DNA from: Streptomyces tuirus
GTDB lineage: Bacteria; Actinomycetota; Actinomycetes; Streptomycetales; Streptomycetaceae
Direction of reading: 5' to 3'
NCBI GenBank assembly: GCA_018195615.1
Contig: JAGTPG010000001.1
Location: 434,001 to 498,000, forward strand
DNA length: 64,000 bases
The notes beneath the pieces were generated by a model. The model did no database searches. It had not been told where the DNA came from and saw nothing but the letters and a program-made list of their open reading frames with translations. The stretch's first letter is position 1. Each line of letters begins with the position of its first letter. The position numbers were made by a program, and so were the translations under genes. Shown in pieces: positions 8,763 to 20,003 of the stretch.

Positions 8763-9656
8763 ATGACGTATCACCTTCCCGCGGGTAAGGCCCTCGGCGG
8801 CCCCTACACCGTCGACATCACACCCGAGAAGGCCGGCTGGGGACACTCCAGCCTGCGGATCCTTGAACTGCCGCCGGGCGGCAGCCACACCTTCGACACC
8901 GGCGACAGCGAGTGGATCGTCGTCCCGCTGAGCGGCGGCTGCACGGTCGCCGCGGCGGACGACTTCGGCCAGGAGACCTTCGAGCTCCGGGGCCGCCCGG
9001 ACGTCTTCAGCGGCGTCAGCGACTTCGCGTACGTGCCGCGCGACGCCCGGGCGACCGTGACGTCCGCCGCCGGCGGGCGGTTCGCGCTGACCGGCGCCCG
9101 CTGCACCCGCCGGCTGCCCGCCCGCTACGGCCCGGCCTCCGAGGTGCCCGTGGAGCTGCGGGGCACCGGGAACTGCTCCCGGCAGGTCAACAACTTCGGC
9201 GCGGCGGGAGTGTTCGAGTGCGAAAAGCTCATCGCGGTCGAGGTGATCACCCCGGGCGGCAACTGGTCGTCGTTCCCGCCGCACAAGCACGACGAGCACC
9301 GGCCCGGTGAGGAGTCCGTGCTGGAGGAGATCTACTACTTCGAGTTCGCCGGGCACGACGGCATCCCCGGCCTCGGCTACCAGCGCGTCTCCCCGTCCGG
9401 GCCGGGCCGGGACACCGACGTGCTGGCCGAGGTCCGCGACGGCGACGTCGTGCTCATCCCGGACGGCTGGCACGGTCCGTCGATGGCCACGCCCGGCCAC
9501 CACATGTACTACCTCAACGTCATGGCGGGCCCGGAGGAAGAGCGCGCCTGGCTGATCTGCGACCACCCCGACCACGCCTGGGTCCGCGACACCTGGCCGG
9601 ACCAGCCGGTCGACCCCCGGCTCCCCCTCTACACCGCCCCGGAGACCTCCGTATGA
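8763..9656 (+). CDS. iolB: 5-deoxy-glucuronate isomerase
   Basis: Converts 5-deoxy-D-glucuronate to 2-deoxy-5-keto-D-gluconate, between IolD and IolC in the pathway. 297 aa, KduI/IolB cupin family. Characteristic segments are FPPHKHDEHRPGEES, EEIYYFEF and DGWHGPSMATPGHHMYYLNV; the histidines and Glu of the first two are the likely metal ligands. The ATG at 8763 is preceded by GAAAGGCAC. The last four bases overlap the iolD start (ATGA), so the two are coupled. Intact, unlike both flanking iol genes. Confidence 0.93.
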   Translation: MTYHLPAGKALGGPYTVDITPEKAGWGHSSLRILELPPGGSHTFDTGDSEWIVVPLSGGCTVAAADDFGQETFELRGRPDVFSGVSDFAYVPRDARATVTSAAGGRFALTGARCTRRLPARYGPASEVPVELRGTGNCSRQVNNFGAAGVFECEKLIAVEVITPGGNWSSFPPHKHDEHRPGEESVLEEIYYFEFAGHDGIPGLGYQRVSPSGPGRDTDVLAEVRDGDVVLIPDGWHGPSMATPGHHMYYLNVMAGPEEERAWLICDHPDHAWVRDTWPDQPVDPRLPLYTAPETSV

Positions 9657-11525
9657 GCGCCCCCACCCGCAGACTGACGACCGCCCAGGCGCTGGTGCGG
9701 TTCCTGTCGGCCCAGTACACCGAGCGGGACGGCGTGCGGCGCCGGCTGATCGCCGGGACCTGGGGCATCTTCGGCCATGGCAATGTCGCCGGTGTCGGCC
9801 AGGCCCTCCTCGAGGCGGGCGAGGAGGTCATGCCGTTCCACCAGGGCCGCAACGAGCAGTCCATGGTGCACGCGGCGGTCGGCTACGCCCGGCAGCTGAA
9901 CCGCCTGTCCGCGCAGGCGGTGACGACCTCGATCGGCCCGGGCGCCACCAATCTGGTCACCGGTGCCGCCCTCGCGACGATCAACCGGCTGCCGGTGCTG
10001 CTCCTGCCCGGTGACTACTTCGCCTCGCACGCCCCCGACCCGCTGCTCCAGCAGCTGGAGCACCCGGTCGAGGCGGACGTGTCGGTCAACGACACCCTGC
10101 GCCCCGTGTCGAGGTACTTCGACCGCGTCACCCGCCCCGAGGCACTGATCCCGTCGGCGCTGCAGGCCATGCGGGTGCTGGCCGACCCGGCCGAGACCGG
10201 CGCGGTGACGTTGGCCCTCCCCAGGACGTGCAGGCGGAGGCGTACGACTGGCCGGAGGAGTTCTTCGCCGAGCGCGTCTGGTACGTACGGCGTCCCGCGC
10301 CGGACCCCGTGGAACTGACGGCGGCCGTCGAGGCCGTCCGGTCGGCCGAGCGGCCGCTGATCGTGGCGGGCGGCGGCGTCCACCACAGCGAGGCCGAGGC
10401 GGCGCTCAAGGCGTTCGTGGACGCCACCGGCATCCCGGTCGCCTCCACCCAGGCCGGCAAGGGCTCCCTGCGGTACGACCACCCCGCCGACCTCGGCGGC
10501 ATCGGCCACACCGGCACGGCCGTCAGCGACGACCTCGCCCGCACCGCCGACCTCGTGATCGGCGTGGGCACCCGCTACACGGACTTCACCACGGCCTCCG
10601 GCACGCTCTTCCAGAACCCGGACGTGCGGTTCCTCAACCTCAACATCACCGGCTTCGACGCGCACAAGCTGGCGGCGCGCACGCTGGTGTGCGATGCCCG
10701 GTCCGGCCTGGAGCAGCTGCTGGAGGCGCTCTCCGGTCACCGTGTGAGCGCGGAGTACGAGGCCGAGTACCGGGCCGGCAAGGAACGCTGGGACGAGGTC
10801 GTGGCGGCCGCCTACCGCGCCGGCGACGAGAACGCGGTCCCGACCCAGACGCAGGTGCTGGGCGCGCTGGACGCGGCCGTCGGCGACGACGACGTGGTGA
10901 TCAACGCCGCCGGTTCGCTCCCCGGCGACCTGCACAAGCTGTGGCGCTCCCGCAGCCCGCGCCAGTACCACCTGGAGTACGGCTACTCCTGCATGGGCTA
11001 CGAGATCCCGGCCGGCATCGGCGTCCAGCAGGCCGCCCCCGGCACGCCGGTGTGGGCGCTGGTCGGCGACGGCACCTACCTGATGATGCCGACGGAGATC
11101 GTCACGGCCGTCCAGGAGGGCCTGCCCGTCAACATCGTCCTCCTCCAGAACCACGGCTACGCGTCCATCGGCGGTCTGTCGGAGGAGACCGGCGGCGAGC
11201 GGTTCGGCACCGCCTACCGCTTCCGGGCGGCCGACGGCACCTTCACCGGCGCCCCGCTGCCCGTCGACCTGGCCGCCAACGCGGCGAGCCTCGGCATGGA
11301 CGTACTGCGCGCCAAGACCGTGCGCGAGCTGCGCGAGGCACTGGCCGCGGCGCGTGTCTCCGACCGGCCGACGTGCGTGTACGTCGAGACCGACCCGTCC
11401 CGACCGCTCCCCCGGCCGAGGCCTGGTGGGACGTGCCGGTGGCCGAGACCGCCTCCCGCGAGGCCGCCGTCGAGGCCCGCGAGCGCTACGACCGACAGGT
11501 CGCCGGACGCCGCCGGCACCTCTGA
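9653..11525 (+). CDS. iolD: 3D-(3,5/4)-trihydroxycyclohexane-1,2-dione acylhydrolase, two frameshifts
   Basis: Thiamine-diphosphate enzyme that opens the inositol-derived trione ring to 5-deoxy-glucuronate. About 624 aa once repaired. The N-terminal TPP domain (TWGIFGHGNVAGVGQAL), central domain and C-terminal TPP domain (VGDGTYLMMPTEI, then LLQNHGYASIGG for Mg-TPP binding) are all present. The frame breaks at the CCCC run 10219-10222 and the CCC run 11399-11401; one C added to each gives a continuous protein ending RQVAGRRRHL at 11525. Two independent breaks of the same kind argue for sequence error. It overlaps iolB by four bases. Confidence 0.9.
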
Positions 11526-11568
11526 ACTCCCCGCAGACACCAGGCTCCACGAAAGGCCCCCGCACACG

Positions 11569-13061
<1,493 letters not shown>

Positions 13062-13082
13062 CACCCGTAGGGGGGTTCGTCG

Positions 13083-13868
13083 ATGGCGAAGACCGGTGAC
13101 CGGGCACGCACCGCGCCCGCACCCGCACTCAGCTCGCTGGACTTCGCCCTGGACCGGGGCAGTCCCGTGCCGCTGTACTACCAGCTCGCGCGGCAACTGG
13201 AGGAGGCGATCGAGCACGGGGCCCTCGCCCCGGGCAACCTGCTGGGCAACGAGGTCGACCTCTCCGTGCGCCTGGGCCTGTCCCGCCCCACCGTCCGCCA
13301 GGCCATCCAGTCCCTCGTCGACAAGGGGCTGCTGGTCCGGCGGCGCGGGGTGGGAACACAGGTGGTGCACAGCCAGGTCAAGCGCCCGCTGGAGCTGAGC
13401 AGCCTGTACGACGACCTGGAGGCGGCGGGGCAGGGGCCGACCACGCGGGTCGTGCGCAACGAGACCGTCCCGGCCTCCTGCGACGTGGCGGCCGCCCTCG
13501 GCGTCACGGAGGGCGGCGAGGTCACCGTCCTGGAACGGCTGCGCTGCACACACGGCCAGCCGGTCGCCCTGCTCTGCAACTACCTTCCCGCGTCGCTGCT
13601 GGACCTCGACGACGCTCGCCTGGAGTCGACGGGCCTGTACCGGATGATGCGATCGGCCGGCATCACCCTGCACAGTGCCCGGCAGAGCGTCGGCGCCCGC
13701 TCGGCCACCGAGGAGGAGGCCGCCCGCCTGGACGAGGAGGAGGGCGCGGCACTGCTCACCATGCAGCGCACGGCGTACGACGACACCGGGCGCCCGGTCG
13801 AGTACGGCACGCACATCTACCGGGCGTCGCGTTACACGTTCGACTTCCAGCTGCTGGTCAGGCCTTGA
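13083..13868 (+). CDS. GntR/HutC-family regulator, probable inositol repressor
   Basis: 261 aa. Winged helix at about 30-95 (SVRLGLSRPTVRQAIQSLVD is the recognition region), then a UTRA effector domain at about 105-255. Lies 21 bp after mmsA as the last gene of the plus arm, so it is probably made with the enzymes it controls. It is the only regulator in the locus and the best candidate for the mirrored TTGACAGCG boxes. The ligand would be an inositol pathway intermediate; Bacillus IolR is from another family and so not a direct guide. Confidence 0.85.
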   Translation: MAKTGDRARTAPAPALSSLDFALDRGSPVPLYYQLARQLEEAIEHGALAPGNLLGNEVDLSVRLGLSRPTVRQAIQSLVDKGLLVRRRGVGTQVVHSQVKRPLELSSLYDDLEAAGQGPTTRVVRNETVPASCDVAAALGVTEGGEVTVLERLRCTHGQPVALLCNYLPASLLDLDDARLESTGLYRMMRSAGITLHSARQSVGARSATEEEAARLDEEEGAALLTMQRTAYDDTGRPVEYGTHIYRASRYTFDFQLLVRP

Positions 13869-13877
13869 GGGGCGCCG

Positions 13878-14693
13878 TCACCTCTTGCGCAGCATCCGGC
13901 TGAACGGCGTCTCCGGGCGCTCCAGACGCTCGCCGTCCAGCGTGATGTCCACGACCTCGTTGAAGAAGGCGAGGCGCCCCTGGACCACCGCCACCGCGGG
14001 CAGCGGCTCGGGGTAGCTCCAGAGGATGTTGGGCGGCACGTCACCCTCGCCGCGCCAGGACCAGTACTCGGCGGTGCCCTTGTAGGGGCATCCGGTGCTG
14101 TGGTCGGTGGCGTCGAAGAGGTCGAGTCGGACGTCCGCGCGGGGTAGGTAGTAGCGGGTCGGCAGGGAGGTCTCGAAGAGCAGGACGGGGTCGCGGGTGT
14201 CCGCGACGACCTGCCCGTCGATCTCGACCCGGACATGGCGGCTGCTCGGCAGCGCGTCCACGCGTTTGTGCGGGTCACGGGGGTGGATGAAGATCTCCTC
14301 GTCCTCCTCGTACCAGTGGTCGAGGCCGGTGTCGGTACGCAGGAACCACTCGAAGGCGATGTGGCCGGCCAGGTCGTCGGCGGGGAACCTCCAGGCCGCG
14401 TTCTCGCGCACCTCGCCGTCGGCGTCGAGGTCGTAGAAGACCTGGGAGCCGGTGTGCTTGCCGGTGGGGGGATTCTTCGCCGGGCGGAGGAGGTCGGTGC
14501 GGACGTCCGCGTGCGGGAAGGCGTACTGCGGCACGGGCAGGTGAGGTTCCCACACGAGGACCGGGTGCCGGCTGTCGACGACGGTGACATCGCCCTTGCG
14601 GCCGCGCACCCAGCGCTCGCTGGGCTCCCACATGAGGCCTTCGGGGGTGGTCCTGATCGACCGTGCGCCAGGGTGGACCGGGTGGGTGGTCAT
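13878..14693 (-). CDS. DUF427 protein with two domain copies
   Basis: 271 aa. Two DUF427 units follow each other (about 30-135 and 145-260). The first carries LVWEPHLPVPQYAFP, the second LLFETSLPTRYYLPR; CPYKGTAEYW, the typical loop, is kept in the second. The fold is a small beta barrel; biochemical function is unknown. ATG 14693 was chosen because GGAAGGAG precedes it; the open frame reaches further but lacks a ribosome binding site. Convergent with the GntR gene, nine bases apart. Confidence 0.85.
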   Translation of the reverse strand: MTTHPVHPGARSIRTTPEGLMWEPSERWVRGRKGDVTVVDSRHPVLVWEPHLPVPQYAFPHADVRTDLLRPAKNPPTGKHTGSQVFYDLDADGEVRENAAWRFPADDLAGHIAFEWFLRTDTGLDHWYEEDEEIFIHPRDPHKRVDALPSSRHVRVEIDGQVVADTRDPVLLFETSLPTRYYLPRADVRLDLFDATDHSTGCPYKGTAEYWSWRGEGDVPPNILWSYPEPLPAVAVVQGRLAFFNEVVDITLDGERLERPETPFSRMLRKR

Positions 14694-14851
14694 GGCCGGG
14701 GCTCCTTCCCAAGGGTCCGGATGTCCGGTTCCTCCACGGTGCCACGGTCGCGGTACGCCGCGTCGAGCCGGCCCCTCGCCCCCGGCTTCGACGGCCGGCA
14801 GCCGTGGCCCGGCACTAAGCTGTACCAGGTGAGAGGGCATGCCATGGCGGC

Positions 14852-16216
14852 ATGACACCAGGCCACGAGGCGCTCGTGATGGCAGGCGAGAGGCGAGGTC
14901 GGCAGCCGGGGCAGCAGCCGCAGCTGCCGGACCTGCACGTGCGACTGCGTACCGAGCTGGGCCGGATAGACGAGCAGTTGCGAGCCCTGCTCGAAGCCAT
15001 AGACCGGATGCAGGGCCTGCTGGACTCGGTGGTGGCGATCAGCCGGGAGGTGGAGCTGACGGCGGTGCTGCACCGCATCGTGACCACCGCCATGGACCTG
15101 GTCGGCGCCCGCTACGGGGCGCTGGGCGTGCTCGACGGGTCGGGCGAGCACCTGGAGGAGTTCATCACGGCCGGTCTCTCCGAGCAGGAACGCGCCGACC
15201 TGGCCGGAACCGACCTGCCCAGCGGACGGGGTGTCCTCGGGCACCTGATCAGCAACCCCGAACCCCTGCGGATCGACGACATCCCGGCCCATCCGTCCTC
15301 CGCCGGTTTTCCGTCCGGCCATCCCCGCCTGCGTACGTTCCTCGGTGTCGCCATCAGCGTCCGCGGCGAGATCTACGGTGACCTGTACCTCGCCGAGCGG
15401 CGCGACGGACAGCCCTTCGACATCCACGACGAGAACGTCGTCACGGCACTGGCCAGTGCCGCCGGGATCGCGATCGAGAACGTGCGCCTGTTCGAACAGG
15501 TGCGGGTCGGAGCCGAGCAGTTCCAGCGGCTTCTGCTGCCCACGCTGCCCGACCTGCGCCCTTTCACCGCCGCCGCCGTCTACCGCCCGGCCACCGAGCC
15601 CAGCCGGCTCGGCGGGGACTGGTACGACGCGATTCCCCTGCCCGGTGACATCGTGGCCGTCGTCATCGGTGACGTGGTCGGCCACGACCTGGAGGCGGCG
15701 GCCGCCATGGCCTCCACACGCAACATGCTGCGGGCCCTGCTGTTCGACCGGGGCAGTACTCCCGGCGCGGTCCTCGCCCGGCTCGACCGTACGCTCCAGG
15801 CCATCACGACCAACCCGGTCACCACCACGGCCCTTGCCCGCATCGAACCGGACGGGACGGGCTGGCGGCTCCACTGGAGCACAGCGGGCCACGTACCACC
15901 CCTGCTCATCACCCCGGACGGCCGAGCGGGGTATCTGTCCGCCGAGCCCGGACTGCCGCTCGGGGTCGACCCTGAGCAACCCCGCCCCGACCACTCCCGT
16001 GCCCTCCCCATGGGCGCCACCCTGGTCTTCTTCACCGACGGGCTGATCGAGCACCCCGCCCACTCCATCGACGAGAGTCTGGACGAGCTCGCCGAACTGG
16101 CCACCGCCCACGCGGCTCTGCCCCTGCCCGAGTTCGTGCGGGCGCTGGCCGATCACCACCCCAGCGACGGCCATGACGACATGGCGGTCCTCGCCCTGCG
16201 CACCCCGCCGGCCTGA
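14852..16216 (+). CDS. GAF-domain SpoIIE/PP2C serine phosphatase
   Basis: 454 aa soluble phosphatase of the RsbU/SpoIIE class. A short helical N-terminus is followed by a GAF domain (about 60-205, GARYGALGVLDG to AAGIAIENVRLFEQ) and a PP2C domain (about 220-450) with GGDWYDA, VIGDVVGHDLEAA, STAGHVPPLL, FFTDGLIE and DGHDDMAVLAL, which include the metal-binding aspartates. Such proteins dephosphorylate anti-sigma antagonists in Streptomyces stress signalling; no sigma or anti-sigma gene is adjacent. ATG 14852 or the later in-frame ATG at 14879 could start it. The MASE1 gene follows on the same strand. Confidence 0.9.
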   Translation: MTPGHEALVMAGERRGRQPGQQPQLPDLHVRLRTELGRIDEQLRALLEAIDRMQGLLDSVVAISREVELTAVLHRIVTTAMDLVGARYGALGVLDGSGEHLEEFITAGLSEQERADLAGTDLPSGRGVLGHLISNPEPLRIDDIPAHPSSAGFPSGHPRLRTFLGVAISVRGEIYGDLYLAERRDGQPFDIHDENVVTALASAAGIAIENVRLFEQVRVGAEQFQRLLLPTLPDLRPFTAAAVYRPATEPSRLGGDWYDAIPLPGDIVAVVIGDVVGHDLEAAAAMASTRNMLRALLFDRGSTPGAVLARLDRTLQAITTNPVTTTALARIEPDGTGWRLHWSTAGHVPPLLITPDGRAGYLSAEPGLPLGVDPEQPRPDHSRALPMGATLVFFTDGLIEHPAHSIDESLDELAELATAHAALPLPEFVRALADHHPSDGHDDMAVLALRTPPA

Positions 16217-16269
16217 CGCCCGACGGCGCCGTGGAGGTCCCGGTGCATCCGTTGGAGGATGGAGAGGGG

Positions 16270-17298
16270 ATGTCGATGCGGAGGTCCCCGATGACTGTCG
16301 CGCGGCATGCCTGGCCCCGGCGCGGCGGCCTGGTGGCCGGGGAGATCTGCGCCGTCACGGCGCTGTACTACGGCTCAGCCGAACTGGGACTGCTCCAGCA
16401 GCTGGTGCGCGGCCAGGTCACCCCTCTGTGGCCGCCGAGCGGTATCGCGCTGGCCGGCCTGCTGCTGCTCGGACCGCGGGTCTGGCCCGGGATCGCACTC
16501 GGCGCGTTCCTGACCAACATCTCGCTGGGGCCGTCGGTCTTGGCCGTCCTCGTGATCGCGGCGGGCAACACGCTCGCACCGGTCTGCGCGTACGCCCTGC
16601 TGCGCCGTGCCGGGTTCGGCAACGAGATGAACCGCCTGCGTGACGCCCTCACACTGATCTTCCTCGGTGCCTTCACCGGCATGCTGATCAGCTCCACGAC
16701 GGGCACCGGGACGCTCGTCCTCACCGGTGTGCTGGACGCCGGCGACTTCTGGCCGACGTGGTCGGTCTGGTGGACCGGTGACGCGATGGGCGTCCTGACC
16801 GTCACACCGGTCCTGCTCCTGCTCCGCTCGGCACGTCTGCCCAGGGGCGTCCCGCCGTCCCGTTGGGCGGAGGGGATCCTGCTGCTCGCGGCCACAGTGT
16901 GCGTCGGTTTCGTCGAGACCAGCACCACGCCGCTGCTGTTCCTCGGCTTCCCGCTGCTGATCTGGGCGGCCTTCCGCTTCCAGCTGGCCGGAGCGGCGCC
17001 CTGCGCCCTCGCCGTGTCGACCTTCGCGATCATCGCGGCCGCCCAGAAGACGGGGCCGTTCGCCGGTCACGACCTGTTCACCAACATGATCACCCTGCAG
17101 GCATTCAACGGCTCCGCCTCACTGACCGCCCTCCTGCTCGGGGCGGCGATCGGCGAACGCGCCCGGACGGCAGAGGAGATCGCGCTGGCCGTCGGACAGC
17201 TCGCCACGATGGCCACCAGGATCACCGCCAGTGACCGCCGGCCGACGTTCCGCGTCGAGGAGAGTGAGCGCACGGTGCGGGACACGGCCCCGAAATGA
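16270..17298 (+). CDS. MASE1-domain integral membrane protein without output domain
   Basis: About 342 aa from ATG 16270; a GTG at 16231 would add 13 residues, and GGAGG/GGAGAGG boxes favour 16270 or 16276. Eight or so membrane segments with family-typical LWPPSGIALAGLLLLG and WWTGDAMGVLTVTPVLLL. MASE1 is a sensor module usually fused to histidine kinase, GGDEF or SpoIIE domains. Here only about 50 hydrophilic residues follow the last membrane segment. The upstream SpoIIE phosphatase, about 50 bases away, may be the separate output partner. Confidence 0.85.
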   Translation: MSMRRSPMTVARHAWPRRGGLVAGEICAVTALYYGSAELGLLQQLVRGQVTPLWPPSGIALAGLLLLGPRVWPGIALGAFLTNISLGPSVLAVLVIAAGNTLAPVCAYALLRRAGFGNEMNRLRDALTLIFLGAFTGMLISSTTGTGTLVLTGVLDAGDFWPTWSVWWTGDAMGVLTVTPVLLLLRSARLPRGVPPSRWAEGILLLAATVCVGFVETSTTPLLFLGFPLLIWAAFRFQLAGAAPCALAVSTFAIIAAAQKTGPFAGHDLFTNMITLQAFNGSASLTALLLGAAIGERARTAEEIALAVGQLATMATRITASDRRPTFRVEESERTVRDTAPK

Positions 17299-17301
17299 CG
17301 A

Positions 17302-17335
17302 AGGGCCCCGCCCCACCGAAGTGGAACAAGGCCCT
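17302..17335 (-). terminator. hairpin after tRNA-Pro copy 1
   Basis: AGGGCC (17302-17307) pairs with GGCCCT (17330-17335), enclosing a second hairpin CCAC-CGAA-GTGG (17313-17324). It lies downstream of the minus-strand tRNA and also just past the MASE1 stop, so it can serve both. Confidence 0.6.
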
Positions 17336-17359
17336 GCCGGGGAGAACCCAGGCATTCTG

Positions 17360-17433
<74 letters not shown>

Positions 17434-17530
17434 GTGCGCGCCCTCGCCGTGCCCGGCGTGATCGCGCGGACAGCACTTTACCTCACACCCCTGCCCGCGC
17501 CGAAAGCGGGCCGGGCGGGACAATCGGCGT

Positions 17531-18070
17531 ATGGGCAGCACAAGCAGTGGCAGCACAGGAAGCCCGGCCGACGCGCGGGACCGCGACAGTGAGGGGCGGG
17601 CGCGCAACGCCCGGCCGCGGGACGGTCTCGGACGGCCCCTGCCGTACGGGGCGGACGGCGTGCCCCGGCAGCCCGAGGGCGTCGTCCGCACGCCGGAGGA
17701 GACCGTCGCCGAGGCGCAGCGGTTGCTGGACGAGGGGAAACCGTTCCACGCGCACGAGGTATTCGAGGACGCCTGGAAGTCGGGGCCCGAGGAGGAGCGG
17801 GAGTTGTGGCGCGGGCTCGCCCAGCTCGCCGTGGGGCTGACGCACGCCGCCCGCGGCAACCTCACGGGCGGGGCGCGACTGCTGCGGCGCGGGGCGGGTG
17901 CGGCCGAGGCGTGGGTGTCCGGCGCCGGGAAGCCGGTCCCGCACGGCATCGACGTGGCGAGCCTCGCCACCTGGGCGCGAGAGCTGGCCGAGGACGTGGA
18001 ACGGGACGGCCGGGTCGTGGACGCGGGAGCGCGAGCTCCCCGGCTGCGGGGAGCACACCCGGGGCCCTGA
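17531..18070 (+). CDS. DUF309 domain protein
   Basis: 179 aa. A disordered Gly/Ser/Arg N-terminus of about 40 residues leads to the short motif RNARPRDGLGRPLPYG, then an all-helical DUF309 domain (about 55-125) with the hallmark KPFHAHEVFEDAWK and RGLAQLAVGLTHAARGN. Function unknown; the family is thought to use the conserved His and Glu residues. ATG 17531 lies close to the tRNA 5' side and no strong ribosome binding site precedes it. Confidence 0.82.
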   Translation: MGSTSSGSTGSPADARDRDSEGRARNARPRDGLGRPLPYGADGVPRQPEGVVRTPEETVAEAQRLLDEGKPFHAHEVFEDAWKSGPEEERELWRGLAQLAVGLTHAARGNLTGGARLLRRGAGAAEAWVSGAGKPVPHGIDVASLATWARELAEDVERDGRVVDAGARAPRLRGAHPGP

Positions 18071-18126
18071 ACCGGGGCACGTGAGCGCATGACGCCCCAG
18101 GCTGCCGCACAGGCGGGAGGCCGACC

Positions 18127-18255
18127 CCGGGGCCGGAGCGCGGGAACCCCGGCCACGGCGCAGGCACGGCTCCTGCCTGGACCCCGGGTGCCGGGGCCCG
18201 GAGCGCGGCCACCCGGCCACGGCGCAGGCGCGGGCCGTGCCTGGGGCGCCGGGTG
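18127..18255. repeat. 64-65-bp tandem duplication upstream of cobF
   Basis: Two adjacent imperfect copies (18127-18190 and 18191-18255), both starting CCGGGGCC, sharing the exact core CCCGGCCACGGCGCAGGC and ending CCGGGTG; a third copy starts at 18259 and breaks off. It fills most of the gene-free interval 18071-18391. No reading frame through it looks like protein. Confidence 0.75.
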
Positions 18256-18391
18256 GTGCCGGGGACCCTGTCCGGCAGCACGACCCGGGGCGGTCGCGGC
18301 CCAGCCAAGGGACCCGGCGGCTCGGGCAGGCCAAGGGCACTGACCCGGTGCCGCGGCGAGGTGCCGAGGTGGGGTGCGGCAGACTCTCGGC

Positions 18392-19161
18392 GTGCGAAAG
18401 ATTCATGTCATCGGTATCGGCGCGGGCGACCCCGACCAGCTGACGTTGCAGGCGGTCCGGGCGCTGCGCGGCACGGACGTGTTCTTCGTCCTGGACAAGG
18501 GCGAGGTCAAGGCCGACCTCACCCGCCTGCGCCGGGACATGCTCGACACGCACATACCGGACGGGACGTACCGGGTCGTCGGGGCGCGCGACCCGGAGCG
18601 GGACCGTACCGCCGGCGGCGCGGCCTATTCCCCGCCGTCGGGGACTGGCGCAGTGCCCGTGCCGAGATCTACGAGCGGCTGATCGGCGAGGAACTGGGCG
18701 CGGACGAGACGGGCGCGTTCCTGGTGTGGGGAGACCCCTCGCTGTACGACAGCACGCTGGGGATCCTGGAGGAGGTGCTGGAGCGGGGCGCGGTGGCGTT
18801 CGAGTACGACGTCGTCCCGGGCATCTCCAGCGTCTCGGCGCTCGCCGCCCGGCACCGCACGGGGCTCACCCGGGTGGCCCGGCCGGTGCAGATCACCACC
18901 GGGCGGCGGCTCGCGGAGGGATTCCCGGCGGACGTGGACGACGTGGTGGTGATGCTGGACGCCCACCAGACCTTCCGGCAGTACGCGCGGGAGGACGCCG
19001 ACATCTACTGGGGCGCCTACCTCGGCACCCCGGACGAGATCCTCGTCTCCGGTCCGATCGCCGAGGCCTCGCCCCGCATCGAGCGACTGCGTGCCGAGGC
19101 CCGCGCGCGCAAGGGCTGGATCATGGACACGTATCTGCTGCGCCTGCACTCCCGCGACTGA
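18392..19161 (+). CDS. cobF: precorrin-6A synthase (deacetylating), frameshifted
   Basis: SAM-dependent methyltransferase of aerobic cobalamin synthesis: methylates C1 and releases the acetyl group from precorrin-5. About 256 aa. N-terminal GIGAGDPDQLTLQAVRAL is the tetrapyrrole methylase signature; FLVWGDPSLYDST, the VVPGISSVSALAARHR segment and the YWGAYLGTPDEILVSG end are family-typical. The frame is lost at CCCC 18630-18633; a fifth C gives YSPAVGDWRSARAEIYERL. GTG 18392 (VRKIHVIG) is the likely start; GTG 18374 is the alternative. It stands alone, away from other cob genes. Confidence 0.88.
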
Positions 19162-19188
19162 CCGGCTCCGGGTGGCTATCGTCCAGGC

Positions 19189-19976
19189 ATGGAGTCCGTG
19201 CGTGCCGTGCTCATCGACATCGACGGGGTGCTCACCGTCTCGTGGCGGCCCCTGCCGGGGGCCGTGGAGGCGTTGCGGGAGGTGCGGGAAGCCGGGCCGG
19301 CCGTCCTGCTGGTCACGAACACGACCTCCCGTACGCGGGCATCGATCGCCGGGACGCTCGCGGACGCGGGGTTCGCGGTGTCCGCGGAGGACATCCTGAC
19401 CGCGCCCGCCGCCACCGCCGCCTACCTCGCCGAGCACTGTCCCGGCGCCCGCTGCGCCCTGCTGAACAGCGGCGACATCGAGGAGGACCTCGACGGTGTG
19501 ACCGTCGTGGACGCGGCGGACAGCGGTGCCGTGCCGGATGTGGTGCTGGTCGGCGGGGCCGGTCCCGAGTTCGGGTACGAGGCCCTGGACCGGGCGTTCG
19601 GGTTCCTGCAGCGCGGGGCCCGGCTGGTGGCGATGCACCGCAACCTGTACTGGCGTACGGCCGAGGGGCTGCGGCTGGACTCGGGGCGTTCCTGGCCGGT
19701 CTGGAGCAGGCCGCCCGGGTGGAGGCCGAGGTCACCGGCAAACCGGCGCGGGCGTTCTTCGAGGCGGCGCTCGCGCGGCTGGGCGTCGGTGCGGTCGAGG
19801 CCGTGATGGTCGGGGACGACGTCGAGTCCGATGTGCTCGCCGCGCAGCGGGCCGGTGTCACCGGGGTCCTTGTGCGGACGGGCAAGTTCCAGCCGGAGGC
19901 GCTCAGGGCCGCCGACGGCACACCCGACCACGTGATCGACTCGTTCGCGGACCTGCCGGCGTTGCTGCGGGGGTAG
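19189..19976 (+). CDS. HAD-superfamily hydrolase (NagD/HDHD2-like), frameshifted
   Basis: About 263 aa. Motif I DIDGVLTVSWRPLPGA carries the nucleophile Asp; motif II is LLVTNTTSRTR; the C-terminal motif is MVGDDVESDVLAAQRAG with GVLVRTGKF. The C2-cap arrangement matches NagD and the eukaryotic HDHD2/phospholysine phosphatase group. Substrate unknown. The frame breaks at GGGG 19683-19686; one more G gives LDSGAFLAGLEQAARVEAEV. It starts 27 bases after cobF and may be co-transcribed. Confidence 0.87.
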
Positions 19977-20003
19977 GGCCCTGAGCCAGGCAGTGGTCGC
20001 GGG

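Noticed and set aside
18071..18391. A cobalamin riboswitch before cobF
   Set aside because: No B12-box was recognisable; the interval is occupied by a tandem duplication.
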